From NCBI RefSeq assembly GCF_023534745.1, contig NZ_JAMHJQ010000004.1, positions 323,608 through 387,607 of the forward strand: 64,000 nucleotides of DNA. The letters are read 5' to 3'. Under the pieces are notes generated by a model, which was given only the letters and a program-made list of their open reading frames with translations, made no database searches and was not told the DNA's origin. The stretch's first letter is position 1. Every line of letters starts with the position of its first letter. Positions 17,468-26,461 of the stretch are shown one piece after another. Source of the stretch: Streptomyces sp. 35G-GA-8 (lineage in GTDB: Bacteria > Actinomycetota > Actinomycetes > Streptomycetales > Streptomycetaceae). The translations under genes were made by a program, and so were the position numbers.

Positions 17468-17716
17468 AGGACTGACCTACCTTGCGGGCTCAGAGGATGT
17501 AGCGATGGTCCCACCCGCGGCAATCGTCTTGCAAGGTGGACCACAACCCCGCGACACCGGTACGCAACCCCTGATTCACCTGCGAAGACCAGCACGGCAG
17601 CGGTTCGGTGCCGGGAGTCGTACGTGAAGGACACCACATAAGTTTCACGTCGGAGCACGGCGGCTCCCAAATGAGAGCCTACGCGACGTGCCCACGCGGT
17701 CACCCACCGCGACAAC

Positions 17717-17752
17717 GGCCCGTGGGCCCGTGGTGCTACGGGCCCACGGGCC
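17717..17752. terminator. Terminator after obg
   Basis: A perfect 15-bp stem (17717-17731 with 17738-17752) and six-base loop GGTGCT, followed by a second weaker hairpin (GCCTGCGG...CCGCAGGC, about 17750-17780). It lies just past the obg stop. The remaining 17468-17716 holds no gene, only a 7-bp inverted repeat ACGTGAA/TTCACGT at 17622-17650. Confidence 0.85.
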
Positions 17753-17799
17753 TGCGGAGCCCGCGGCCCGCAGGCCCGCCGGAAGCTCTCCGGGGCGTT

Positions 17800-19236
17800 C
17801 TAGAAGGGGTGGAACTCGTCGTAGGCCCGCTGCGCCTCGTCCCGTTCCGCGTCCCGGTCCCTGCGCCGCTGCGCCGCCGGACGGGGCGCCTCCAGACGGT
17901 GGTCCTCACCGCGGCGGCCGAGCATCTCCGCTCCCGCCATCATCGTCGGCTCCCAGTCGAAGACGACCGCGTCGTCCTCGGGTCCGATGGCCACCCCGTC
18001 CCCCGATCGCGCGCCCGCCTTCATCAGCTGCTCCTCGACACCGAGCCGGCTGAGCCGGTCCGCGAGATAGCCGACGGCCTCGTCGTTGCTGAAGTCGGTC
18101 TGGCGGACCCAGCGTTCGGGCTTCTCGCCGCGCACCCGGTAGAGCCCGTCGTCCTCCAGGGAGACGGTGAAGCCCGCGTCGTCGACGGCCTTCGGACGGA
18201 TGACGATCCGGGTCGCCTCCTCCTTGGGCCTGTCGGCACGGGCCTTGGCGATGATCTCGGCGAGCGCGAAGGAGAGTTCCTTCAGACCCAGATGGGCCAC
18301 GGCCGAGGCCTCGAAGACGCGGTAGCCGCGCTTCTCCAGATCAGGACGGATCATCTCGGCGAGATCCTTGCCGTCCGGGATGTCGATCTTGTTGAGGACG
18401 ACGATCCGCGGCCGGTTGTCGAGACCGCCGTACTGCGTCAGCTCCTCCTCGATCACATCGAGGTCGGTCACCGGGTCGCGGTCGGACTCCAGCGTGGCCG
18501 TGTCCAGCACATGCACCAGCACGGAGCAGCGCTCGACATGGCGCAGGAACTCAAGACCCAGACCCCGGCCCTGGCTGGCGCCCGGGATCAGACCGGGGAC
18601 GTCCGCGATGGTGTAGACGGTGGAACCCGCCGTCACCACACCCAGGTTGGGGACAAGCGTGGTGAACGGGTAGTCCGCGATCTTGGGCTTGGCCGCGGAG
18701 AGCACGGAGATCAGCGAGGACTTGCCGGCGCTCGGGTAGCCGACGAGCGCCACATCGGCGACCGTCTTCAGCTCAAGCACCACATCGCCACTGCGGCCCG
18801 GCTCACCGAGCAGCGCGAAGCCGGGGGCCTTGCGGCGGGCCGAGGCCAGCGCCGCGTTGCCGAGACCGCCGCGACCGCCCTCGGCGGCGACATATGTGGT
18901 GCCCTCCCCGACCAGGTCGGCCAGGACATTGCCCGCGCGGTCGAGGACGACCGTACCGTCGGGGACCGGCAGGACCAGGTCCTGGCCGTCCTTGCCCGAG
19001 CGGTTGCCGCCCTCGCCCGGCTTGCCGTTGGTGGCCTTGCGGTGCGGGGAGTGGTGGTAGTCGAGCAGCGTCGTCACCGACTGGTCGACGACGAGGATGA
19101 CATCGCCGCCACGGCCGCCGTTGCCGCCGTCGGGTCCGCCGAGCGGCTTGAACTTCTCACGGTGTACGGAGGCGCAGCCGTGGCCTCCGTTACCCGCGGC
19201 GACATGCAGCTCGACGCGGTCCACGAAGGTGGTCAT
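17800..19236 (-). CDS. obg: Obg GTPase (ribosome assembly / development)
   Basis: A 478-residue GTPase that binds the 50S subunit late in assembly; in S. coelicolor Obg also influences the onset of differentiation. An N-terminal glycine-rich Obg fold ([34 protein letters not shown]) precedes the G domain with Walker [11 protein letters not shown], switch [18 protein letters not shown] and NKID. A C-terminal OCT domain follows. The frame extends to 19269, but ATG 19236 has GGAGG eight bases upstream and gives the family N-terminus [11 protein letters not shown]. It follows rplU and rpmA in the usual order. Confidence 0.97.
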   Translation of the reverse strand: MTTFVDRVELHVAAGNGGHGCASVHREKFKPLGGPDGGNGGRGGDVILVVDQSVTTLLDYHHSPHRKATNGKPGEGGNRSGKDGQDLVLPVPDGTVVLDRAGNVLADLVGEGTTYVAAEGGRGGLGNAALASARRKAPGFALLGEPGRSGDVVLELKTVADVALVGYPSAGKSSLISVLSAAKPKIADYPFTTLVPNLGVVTAGSTVYTIADVPGLIPGASQGRGLGLEFLRHVERCSVLVHVLDTATLESDRDPVTDLDVIEEELTQYGGLDNRPRIVVLNKIDIPDGKDLAEMIRPDLEKRGYRVFEASAVAHLGLKELSFALAEIIAKARADRPKEEATRIVIRPKAVDDAGFTVSLEDDGLYRVRGEKPERWVRQTDFSNDEAVGYLADRLSRLGVEEQLMKAGARSGDGVAIGPEDDAVVFDWEPTMMAGAEMLGRRGEDHRLEAPRPAAQRRRDRDAERDEAQRAYDEFHPF

Positions 19237-19284
19237 GGGGATTGCCTCCAGTACATACGGAAATGTCATACGTCCAACACACGA

Positions 19285-19327
19285 AGGGCGGACCCGCTTC
19301 CCGTCACCGGGAAGTGAGGTCCGCCCT
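19285..19327 (-). terminator. Hairpin between rpmA and obg
   Basis: An outer 10-bp stem AGGGCGGACC/GGTCCGCCCT and an inner CTTCCCG/CGGGAAG pair form a nearly continuous hairpin. It can end or attenuate the rplU-rpmA transcript before obg. Confidence 0.7.
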
Positions 19328-19366
19328 CGCGAAGAAACCGTGCTACAGGCGCCTGATGCTCAGTGC

Positions 19367-19621
19367 TCAGGCGACCGGAACGATGTTCACGACCTTGCGG
19401 CCGCGGCTGGTGCCGAACTCCACCGCGCCCGCGTTCAGCGCGAACAGCGTGTCGTCGCCGCCACGGCCGACGCCGGAGCCCGGGTGGAAGTGCGTGCCGC
19501 GCTGGCGGACCAGGATCTCACCGGCGCTGACGACCTGACCGCCGAAGCGCTTCACGCCGAGCCGCTGAGCATTGGAATCGCGCCCGTTCCGAGTGGACGA
19601 TGCGCCCTTCTTGTGTGCCAT
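19367..19621 (-). CDS. rpmA: 50S ribosomal protein L27
   Basis: An 84-residue basic ribosomal protein whose N-terminal tail reaches the peptidyl-transferase centre. The sequence starts [20 protein letters not shown] and contains the conserved GVKRFGGQ and [23 protein letters not shown]. The ATG is preceded by GAGGAG. It has no N-terminal prosequence of the kind cleaved in Firmicutes. Fourteen bases separate it from rplU, so the two are co-transcribed. Confidence 0.99.
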   Translation of the reverse strand: MAHKKGASSTRNGRDSNAQRLGVKRFGGQVVSAGEILVRQRGTHFHPGSGVGRGGDDTLFALNAGAVEFGTSRGRKVVNIVPVA

Positions 19622-19635
19622 GTCTCCTCAGTCCC

Positions 19636-19956
19636 TTACTTCGCAGCCGCGGGGATACCGGTGACCTTGATCGCCGTGTACTGCTGACGGTGACCCTGGC
19701 GACGGCGGTAGCCGGTCTTGTTCTTGTAGCGAAGGATGTCGATCTTCGCACCCTTGTGGTGGTCCACGATCTCGGCCGTGACCTTGATGCCGTCCAGCAC
19801 CCACGGGTCGCTGGTGACGGCCTCGCCGTCGACCACGAGCAGGGTCGAGAGCTCGACCGTGTCGCCAACCTTGGCAGTGGGAATCTTGTCAACCTCAACG
19901 ATGTCGCCGACAGCAACCTTGTGCTGGCGACCACCGCTGCGCACGATGGCGTACAC
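19636..19956 (-). CDS. rplU: 50S ribosomal protein L21
   Basis: A 106-residue ribosomal protein that binds 23S rRNA and L20. It begins (GTG) [17 protein letters not shown], and the conserved C-terminal [21 protein letters not shown] is intact. The frame is open to 20100, but GTG 19956 gives exactly the family length and start. An approximately 150-base leader lies between the promoter (20112-20141) and this start and could hold translational control, as L21 leaders do in some bacteria; I see no proven structure. Confidence 0.98.
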   Translation of the reverse strand: MYAIVRSGGRQHKVAVGDIVEVDKIPTAKVGDTVELSTLLVVDGEAVTSDPWVLDGIKVTAEIVDHHKGAKIDILRYKNKTGYRRRQGHRQQYTAIKVTGIPAAAK

Positions 19957-20111
19957 GCGGATCTCACTCTCGCTCGGAACGGAACCTCTGATGCCAGCCG
20001 CTCGCACGGACCGGGGCCCGTGGCGATTCCTGACAGGACGAGCGGCCTCCCCCGGGAATCCGGGAGGTGGGTGCTCAGAGGTGGGCGCGCATAGGAACAC
20101 ACCGAAGGTTT

Positions 20112-20141
20112 AGAGTACGGGGCCCCTGTACAGAGGGTCAA
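20112..20141 (-). promoter_or_regulatory. Sigma-70-type promoter of rplU-rpmA
   Basis: On the minus strand TTGACC (20136-20141), an 18-base spacer, and TACTCT (20112-20117) match the HrdB consensus well. The expected start site is near 20105, about 150 bases before rplU. Confidence 0.7.
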
Positions 20142-20180
20142 ACCAGCTCCCCCGTCCCCGGCGCCGTACGGGCTCATGCG

Positions 20181-20251
20181 CGGCCCGTACGGCGACCGGG
20201 GACGACGGCGTCGTCCCGGCCCGTACGGCGACCGGGGACGACGGCGTCGTC
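20181..20251. repeat. Tandem 36-bp repeat, two copies, after the RNase E gene
   Basis: A 35-base unit at 20181-20215 recurs exactly at 20217-20251, and each contains the self-complementary GACGACGGCGTCGTC. The second copy overlaps the RNase E stop codon. Each copy can form a hairpin, so the pair may act as the RNase E terminator or protect its mRNA 3' end. Confidence 0.7.
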
Positions 20252-23200
20252 AGTCCTCCGTGGAGGCGGTGACGCCGGAGGGCGTCGTACGCTCGGCCGC
20301 CGCGGTCTTCTTCGTCGTCGACTTGGCCGTCTTCTTGGCCGTCGTCTTCTTCGCCGCGGTCTTCTTGGCCGTCGTCTTCTTGGCGGCCGTCTTCTTCGCC
20401 GTCGTCGCCTTCTTGGCGGTCTTGCGCACCGCCTTCTTGGCCGGGGCCGCGGGCTCCTCGACGGCCGGTTCCCCGGCCTTCGCGGGCTCCTCCGCCCTGG
20501 CCGGCTCCACCACGACGACCGCCGCGTCCTCGGCGCCCGAGGGCGACCCCGCCGGAGCGGTGACCTTGCGGGTCACCCTGCGGCGCGCCCGGGGCGGAGC
20601 CGCGACCGGCGCCTCTTCGGCGACGGGCGCGTCGACGGCGACGGGCTCGGCGACGGCCTGCTCGGCCGCCAGCGGCTCCGGTGCGGTCACGGGCTCGGCG
20701 GACACCGGCAGGACCACCTCGGCGGGTGCCTCCGTGTCGGCGGCCTTCGGCGAACCTGCCGGAGCCGTCGCCTTGCGCGTGGCGCGGCGGCGCGTACGGC
20801 CCTTGGGGGCCGCCTCCTCGGCGGGCGTCTCCGGCGCGGCGGCGGGAGCCGCGTCCGCTGCCGGGGTCTCCACCGGCGACTCCACGGACGTCTCGGCGGC
20901 CGGTGCCTCGGTCCTGGCCACCTGCGCCGGCACCTGCTCGGGCTCCGCGGTCCTCGGCGAGCCCGCCGGGGCGGACGCCTTGCGGGACGCCCGGCGGCGC
21001 GAACGGCCGCGTACGGACGCCTCCGCCTCCGCCACGCTGCTGAACAGCTCCTCGTCCGGCGCGAACGTGTCGGACAACGACTCGGCCACCGCGACCGGGG
21101 CCGCCACCTCCGCCGCTACCTCGGCCTCGGTCTCCGCCACGACCTCGACGTGCTCATGCTCGTGGTCATGCTCCGTACCGGCGCCGCCGCGACCGCGCTT
21201 CTTGGAGCGCTTGCCGTTGCCACCGCCACCGGCCGCCGTGGGCTGCTCCATGTGCACGATCACACCGCGCCCGTTGCAGTGGACACAGGTCTCGGAGAAG
21301 GACTCCAGCAGACCCTGGCCCACCCGCTTACGGGTCATCTGCACCAGACCCAGCGAGGTGACCTCGGCGACCTGGTGCTTCGTACGGTCCCGGCCCAGGC
21401 ATTCGAGCAGGCGTCGCAGCACGAGGTCCCGGTTGGATTCGAGCACCATGTCGATGAAGTCGATCACGACGATGCCGCCCAGGTCGCGCAGCCGCAGCTG
21501 GCGCACGATCTCCTCGGCCGCCTCCAGGTTGTTCCTGGTGACGGTCTCCTCAAGATTGCCGCCCTGACCGGTGAACTTCCCGGTGTTGACATCGACCACG
21601 ATCATGGCCTCGGTCTTGTCGATCACCAGCGAACCACCGCTGGGCAGCCAGACCTTGCGGTCCAGCGCCTTCATCAGCTGCTCGTCGATGCGGTACGTCG
21701 CGAAGACGTCGACCTCGCTCGTCCAGCGCGACAGCCGGTCCGAGAGATCGGGCGCGACATGGTCGACATAGCCGTGGATGGTCCCCCACGCGTCGTCACC
21801 GCTGACGATGACCTTCGAGAAGTCCTCGTTGAAGATGTCGCGGACGACCCGCACGGTCATGTCGGGCTCACCGTAGAGAAGCGTCGGGGCGTTGCCGCTC
21901 TTCGACTTCTTCTTGATGTCCTCCCACTGCGACTGAAGCCGCTCGACATCGCGGCGCAGCTCGTCCTCGCTGGCGCCCTCCGCGGCCGTACGGACGATGA
22001 CGCCCGCGTCCTCGGGGACGATCTTCTTGAGGATGGTCTTCAGCCGGGACCGCTCGGTGTCGGGCAGCTTGCGGCTGATGCCGGTCATCGAGCCCTCGGG
22101 CACATAGACCAGATAGCGGCCGGGCAGCGACACCTGGCTGGTCAGACGCGCGCCCTTGTGGCCGATCGGGTCCTTCGTGACCTGCACGAGCACCGACTGG
22201 CCGGACTTGAGCGCGGTCTCGATCCGGCGCGGGCCGTTGGCCATGCCCAGCGCCTCGAAGTTGACCTCACCGGCGTACAGGACGGCGTTGCGTCCCTTGC
22301 CGATGTCGACGAACGCGGCCTCCATCGACGGCAGTACGTTCTGGACCTTGCCCAGATACACATTGCCGACGTAGCTGGTGGCCTGCTCCTTGTTGACGTA
22401 GTGCTCGACGAGCACGTTGTCCTCAAGGACGCCGATCTGGGTGCGCTCACCGTTCTGGCGGACGACCATCACACGCTCGACGGCCTCGCGGCGGGCCAGG
22501 AACTCCGCCTCGGTGATGATCGGCACCCTGCGGCGGCCCTGCTCGCGGCCCTCGCGGCGGCGCTGCTTCTTGGCCTCCAGACGGGTCGAGCCCTTGATGG
22601 ACTGCACCTCGTCGGAGCTGGTGCTCGGCTCGCGCTCTTCCTTCTTGCGCGGCTCGCGGACCTTGACGACCGTACGCTCCGGGTCGTCCCCGCCGGACTC
22701 CGCCTCGGAACCGCCGTCGCCACTGCGACGGCGCCTGCGACGGCGGCGCCGGCTGCTGGAGGAGCCGCCGCCCGAGGGGGCCTCGGCCTCCTCCTGGTCG
22801 TCGTCGTCCTCTTCATGTTCGGCCCGCTCGGCGCGCTCGCCGTCCTTGCCGGTGTCCTCGTCCTCGGCGTGGGCCCCGGACTCGTCCTGCTCGTCCGTGG
22901 TGTCCTCGGTGTCCGCGGACTCGCCGCGGCGACGGCGACGGCCGCCCCGGCGGCGGCGGCGCGACGGACGGTCCTCGTACTCGTCGGAGTCCTCGCCCTC
23001 GGCGGACTGCTCCGTGTCCGGCTCGGCCGCGGTCTCCTCGGCGTGCTCCCGCGCCGCCTCCGCGTCGGCCCGGGGGGCCTCCACGGGCTCGGCGGGCTCG
23101 CCGCGACGGCGACGCCGCCGACGGCCCGTGGGCTCGGAAGCGGCGACGGGCTCGCGGACCGCCGCGGTCCGCGTCTCCTCCTCGGTCTCGTCGGTCTCGT

Positions 23201-24548
23201 CAAGATCCTCGTCGTCGTCCACCGGTGTGACGGCGGCGGCGGCCGCTGCGGCCGTCTCCGGGGTCTGGAACATCGGCTCGGTGAAGACGGGCGCGCGGAA
23301 GACGGCCACGGCGGGCCGGGTGGCGCGGCGACGCGAGCGCTCGGGCGCCTCGCTCTCGCTCTGCGCGGCCTTCGACGCGGGCTTCTCCTCGACGGTGGTC
23401 TCGGGCGCGGCGGCGCGGCGGCGCGGGCGCCCGCGCGTGGCGGCCTGCTCGGCGGCCTCGACCTCGGCCTCGTCGGTGGTGATCTGCGCGACGGTGGCCT
23501 CCGGCAGGCTCTCGCCCGCCGACGCGCCGTCGGCGTTGTCGCTCGCGTTCGCTTCGGGCGCGGGCGCGGGCGCACCGGCGGGCGCGGTGGCCTTGCGGGT
23601 GGCGCGGCGGCGGGTACGGCCGGCCGGCGCGGTCTCCTCGGCGGGGCTCTCCTCCGGGGCCGGGGCCGGGGCCGTGACGGCCTCAGGTGCCTCGGGAGCG
23701 GCGGCCTCGGCGGCGGGCGCGGGAGCGGCGGTCTTACGGGTGGCACGACGGCGCGCACGCGGCGCGGCCACCGGCTCCTCCTCCGCCACAACGGACTCCA
23801 CGGCCTCGGACACCGCGGCAGCCGCAACCGGCTCAACCGCCACCTCAGGCGCGGGAGCGGCGGTCTTACGAGTCGCACGGCGACGCGCACGCGGCGCGGC
23901 CACCGGCTCCTCCTCCGCCACAACGGACTCCACGGCCTCGGACACCGCGGCAGCCGCAACCGGCTCAACCGCCACCTCAGGCGCGGGAGCGGCGGTCTTA
24001 CGAGTCGCACGGCGACGCGCACGCGGCGCGGCCACCGGCTCCTCCTCCGCCACAACGGACTCCACGGCCTCGGACACCGCGGCAGCCGCAACCGGCTCAA
24101 CCGCCACCTCAGGCGCGGGAGCGGCGGTCTTACGAGTCGCACGGCGACGCGCACGCGGCGCGGCCACCGGCTCCTCCTCCGCCACAACGGACTCCACGGC
24201 CTCGGACACCGCGGCAGCCGCAACCGGCTCAACCGCCACCTCAGGCGCGGGAGCGGCGGTCTTACGAGTCGCACGACGGCGCGCACGCGGCGCGGCCACC
24301 GGCTCCTCCGTCACACCCGTCCCGTCGCTCGCTGCCGCCCCCGCGGCCTCGGCGGCCGGTACGGCCTGTGCGACGGTCTCCGTGGTCTCCGTGACGCTCG
24401 TGGCGTCCTCGGCCCCAGCGGCAGCGGCGGGCGGACCCGCCGGGCGGGACGCGGCGCGGCGCCTGCGGCGCGGCGGCAGCGTATCGCTGGGTGAGTTGTT
24501 CTCTTCGTTGGTGTCCCCGGGGGTGCCGGGTTCAGTGGGCTCAAGCAT
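20250..24548 (-). CDS. rne: Ribonuclease E/G with long repetitive arms
   Basis: A 1432-residue endoribonuclease for rRNA/tRNA processing and mRNA decay. The catalytic core is central: S1 domain VGNVYLGKVQNVLPSMEAAF (about 725), catalytic aspartates in VVDVNTGKFTG (about 985) and IVVIDFIDM (about 1030), and zinc link CVHCNGRG (about 1090). Both flanks are low complexity, as in Streptomyces RNase ES. Residues about 80-276 are a 44-residue tandem repeat containing RARRRATRKTAAPAPEVAVE. Residues about 550-640 are acidic/arginine-rich. The last about 60 residues are Lys/Ala/Thr repeats like a histone H1 tail. ATG 24548 has GGGAGAA eight bases upstream; the open frame continues to 24797. Neighbours are ribosomal and ribosome-assembly genes. 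Confidence 0.96.
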   Translation of the reverse strand: MLEPTEPGTPGDTNEENNSPSDTLPPRRRRRAASRPAGPPAAAAGAEDATSVTETTETVAQAVPAAEAAGAAASDGTGVTEEPVAAPRARRRATRKTAAPAPEVAVEPVAAAAVSEAVESVVAEEEPVAAPRARRRATRKTAAPAPEVAVEPVAAAAVSEAVESVVAEEEPVAAPRARRRATRKTAAPAPEVAVEPVAAAAVSEAVESVVAEEEPVAAPRARRRATRKTAAPAPEVAVEPVAAAAVSEAVESVVAEEEPVAAPRARRRATRKTAAPAPAAEAAAPEAPEAVTAPAPAPEESPAEETAPAGRTRRRATRKATAPAGAPAPAPEANASDNADGASAGESLPEATVAQITTDEAEVEAAEQAATRGRPRRRAAAPETTVEEKPASKAAQSESEAPERSRRRATRPAVAVFRAPVFTEPMFQTPETAAAAAAAVTPVDDDEDLDETDETEEETRTAAVREPVAASEPTGRRRRRRRGEPAEPVEAPRADAEAAREHAEETAAEPDTEQSAEGEDSDEYEDRPSRRRRRGGRRRRRGESADTEDTTDEQDESGAHAEDEDTGKDGERAERAEHEEDDDDQEEAEAPSGGGSSSSRRRRRRRRRSGDGGSEAESGGDDPERTVVKVREPRKKEEREPSTSSDEVQSIKGSTRLEAKKQRRREGREQGRRRVPIITEAEFLARREAVERVMVVRQNGERTQIGVLEDNVLVEHYVNKEQATSYVGNVYLGKVQNVLPSMEAAFVDIGKGRNAVLYAGEVNFEALGMANGPRRIETALKSGQSVLVQVTKDPIGHKGARLTSQVSLPGRYLVYVPEGSMTGISRKLPDTERSRLKTILKKIVPEDAGVIVRTAAEGASEDELRRDVERLQSQWEDIKKKSKSGNAPTLLYGEPDMTVRVVRDIFNEDFSKVIVSGDDAWGTIHGYVDHVAPDLSDRLSRWTSEVDVFATYRIDEQLMKALDRKVWLPSGGSLVIDKTEAMIVVDVNTGKFTGQGGNLEETVTRNNLEAAEEIVRQLRLRDLGGIVVIDFIDMVLESNRDLVLRRLLECLGRDRTKHQVAEVTSLGLVQMTRKRVGQGLLESFSETCVHCNGRGVIVHMEQPTAAGGGGNGKRSKKRGRGGAGTEHDHEHEHVEVVAETEAEVAAEVAAPVAVAESLSDTFAPDEELFSSVAEAEASVRGRSRRRASRKASAPAGSPRTAEPEQVPAQVARTEAPAAETSVESPVETPAADAAPAAAPETPAEEAAPKGRTRRRATRKATAPAGSPKAADTEAPAEVVLPVSAEPVTAPEPLAAEQAVAEPVAVDAPVAEEAPVAAPPRARRRVTRKVTAPAGSPSGAEDAAVVVVEPARAEEPAKAGEPAVEEPAAPAKKAVRKTAKKATTAKKTAAKKTTAKKTAAKKTTAKKTAKSTTKKTAAAERTTPSGVTASTED
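23719..24309. repeat. 132-bp tandem repeat array inside rne
   Basis: Units start at 23719, 23851, 23983 and 24115, with a partial unit at 24247-24309. The units at 23851, 23983 and 24115 appear identical base for base, and the first differs at a few positions near its start. The period is 44 codons, so gain or loss of copies stays in frame. Identity at silent positions points to recent duplication. Confidence 0.9.
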
Positions 24549-24780
24549 GCGGGCGGTTCTCCCGTCACGCTCCCGGGCGCCACGCCTGATTCCGGTCCGG
24601 CCGCGGCTCGCGCGCTGCGCGAATGCCGCCGTCCGGGGCGCGGGCGCCGCACGGGAGCTGTTATGTCTGGCTCGCCGGTTCCCTACGCGATGTACGTACG
24701 GCCTGGCGAAAGTCTTCTGGTCAGTGCGCTGCCCGACCCAGGTGGCTCCCGAGTCCCAGGGCTGCGTTACAACGACCGCC

Positions 24781-25638
24781 CTACGCGGTACCCGCACCTT
24801 CCGGCGCCTTCGCGGCGGCGGGTCCGGCGGCCTTGGGTGGGGCGGGCCGGGCTGCCTCGCGGTCGGGCGCGAGCGGGTCGGTCACCGTTCCGGACTCCTC
24901 GTCGAAGAGCCCCTGCGCCAGCCTGGTCACCGCTGCGGGGACCGGCGGCGCCAGGTCGGCCACAGCTCGGAGACCGGACAGGACGTCGTCGGGTCGCACG
25001 GCAGGTGTCACGTGCCGAACAACCAGCCGCAGTATCGCACAGGGCCTGTCCCCCGGCCTATCAGGCCAGGAGCGAGCCCCCTCCGTACCCTCCGTACCCG
25101 CCGGCGGGACGGCTTCCAGGCCGGCCACGGCCCCCCGTGCGTCGAAGGTCCGGAGACCGTTCTTCGTACGGCGTTCGACCTCGACCGACTCGGCGGCCAG
25201 GAAGGCGGCCACGGCCTCTTCCGCCGCGGGCGGCTCGACGCCGTCCAGCCGCAGCTCCCATTCGGAAGCGGTCAGCCGGTCGGCGAGCCCCGATGTACGT
25301 GCCTCGACAGCGTCGATGATGTCCAGGCCGGCCGGCAGCGACTCGTCGAGCAGCTCACGCAGCTTGTCCGGGTCGCACACCTCCACCAGGGCGATCTCCA
25401 GGAACTCGGCCTCGCTGCCCGTGCCGGTGGGTGCGGCATTGGCGTACGACACCTTCGGATGCGGGGTGAACCCCGCCGAGTACGCCATGGGCACCTCGGC
25501 GCGGCGCAGCGCCCGCTCGAAGGCGCGCTGGAAGTCACGGTGGCTGGTGAACCGGAGGCGGCCGCGCTTGGTGTAGCGCAGTCGGATGCGCTGCACCGCC
25601 GGTGCGGGTGGCGGGCCTTCGGGCTGTCGCTTGCCCAG
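24781..25638 (-). CDS. TIGR03936-family protein (DUF2344), radical-SAM-linked
   Basis: A protein of 285 residues if it starts at CTG 25638, or 271 from GTG 25596. The conserved part begins VQRIRLRYTKRGRLRFTSHRDFQRAFERALRR and continues with AGFTPHPKVSYANAAPTG. The C-terminal 60 residues are Ala/Pro-rich. CTG 25638 has GAGGAG eight bases upstream and yields GKRQPEGPPPAPA before the core, while GTG 25596 has no ribosome-binding site. The family normally pairs with the TIGR03960 radical-SAM protein (here 26462-28387). Both usually sit near RNase E/G, L21, L27 and Obg, which suggests an RNA- or ribosome-related role; the reaction is unknown. Confidence 0.88.
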   Translation of the reverse strand: MGKRQPEGPPPAPAVQRIRLRYTKRGRLRFTSHRDFQRAFERALRRAEVPMAYSAGFTPHPKVSYANAAPTGTGSEAEFLEIALVEVCDPDKLRELLDESLPAGLDIIDAVEARTSGLADRLTASEWELRLDGVEPPAAEEAVAAFLAAESVEVERRTKNGLRTFDARGAVAGLEAVPPAGTEGTEGARSWPDRPGDRPCAILRLVVRHVTPAVRPDDVLSGLRAVADLAPPVPAAVTRLAQGLFDEESGTVTDPLAPDREAARPAPPKAAGPAAAKAPEGAGTA

Positions 25639-25862
25639 TGGTTCTTCTCCTCGGTGCGGGCGGTACGCGGTGACGCGCCGCCCTTGGACGTGGGGGTGAC
25701 CCCGGATCCGGCTCGGCCCCGCTTTCGCGGGGAGATCTCGGGTGCGGGGTTCGCGCCGGGGACGATCGTTGTACTACCCAGAGTACGCGTACGGCCCTTC
25801 TACGGTTCCCCACCCTCGGTCGGCGGAGCCCGGCCACCGGCGCCCGCCCGGGACCGGGAGTC

Positions 25863-26396
25863 TCAGGCGTCCGTCCGGATCCAGTAGCGGAGCTTTCCGC
25901 CGCGCTGGTCCTCCAGCACCCCGCCGGCCGCCTCGATCACCTTCCGCGACGGAGTATTGGTGGTGTCGCAGGTGACCAGGACGGAGGCGATTCCGATGGC
26001 ACGGGCGACGGGCAGCGACGCGGTGAGCATGGCGGTCGCATGGCCCTGGCGCCGCGCGGTGGGACGTACGGCATAGCCGATATGCCCGCCGAGCTCGCGC
26101 AGGTACGGGTTGAGCCGGTGGCGGATGGCGAGACGTCCCAGGAAGGTTTCGCCCTCGACGTACCAGAGTGTGGTGTTGGGCACCCACCCCTCGATCCGCG
26201 GGGTCTCCTCCAGCGGCTCGGCGTTGAGCCGTGCCACATACGCGGCGAAGACCTCGGGCCGGTGCCAGGTCCGGCCGAACTCCTCCATCTCGTGCAGGAG
26301 TAACGAGCGCTCGTCCGGGCCCTCTTCGACGAATTCCTTCATGGCGTCCAGGAAGGAGGCATGGATCCGGATGTCCGGGGCGATGAGCTGCGGCAT
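25863..26396 (-). CDS. GNAT-family N-acetyltransferase
   Basis: A 177-residue acetyl-CoA-dependent acyltransferase. The GNAT fold is visible as LGRLAIRHRLNPYLRELGGH, then the acetyl-CoA loop AVRPTARRQGHATAML (R/Q-x-x-G-x-A type), and the C-terminal LVTCDTTNTPSRKVIEAAGG. The acceptor substrate is unknown. The open frame extends into the radical-SAM gene, but ATG 26396 gives a normal GNAT length and avoids that overlap. It lies between two genes whose families usually act as a pair, so it may be an insertion into that neighbourhood. Confidence 0.85.
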   Translation of the reverse strand: MPQLIAPDIRIHASFLDAMKEFVEEGPDERSLLLHEMEEFGRTWHRPEVFAAYVARLNAEPLEETPRIEGWVPNTTLWYVEGETFLGRLAIRHRLNPYLRELGGHIGYAVRPTARRQGHATAMLTASLPVARAIGIASVLVTCDTTNTPSRKVIEAAGGVLEDQRGGKLRYWIRTDA

Positions 26397-26461
26397 CAGC
26401 CCATTGTGCAGGCGCGTGGAGCGGCCCGGCGCGCCCCGGGGCCCGCCGGGCGCGCGCCGGG

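Noticed and set aside
23719-24309. The 132-bp repeats as a CRISPR array
   Set aside because: The units are contiguous, without unique spacers, and encode an in-frame protein repeat. No cas genes are nearby.
20067-24494. A 1475-codon open frame on the plus strand opposite RNase E
   Set aside because: It is an antisense shadow of a high-GC repetitive gene: extreme Arg/Gly/Leu composition, no domain, no ribosome-binding site. The same holds for the plus-strand frame at 22417-25887.
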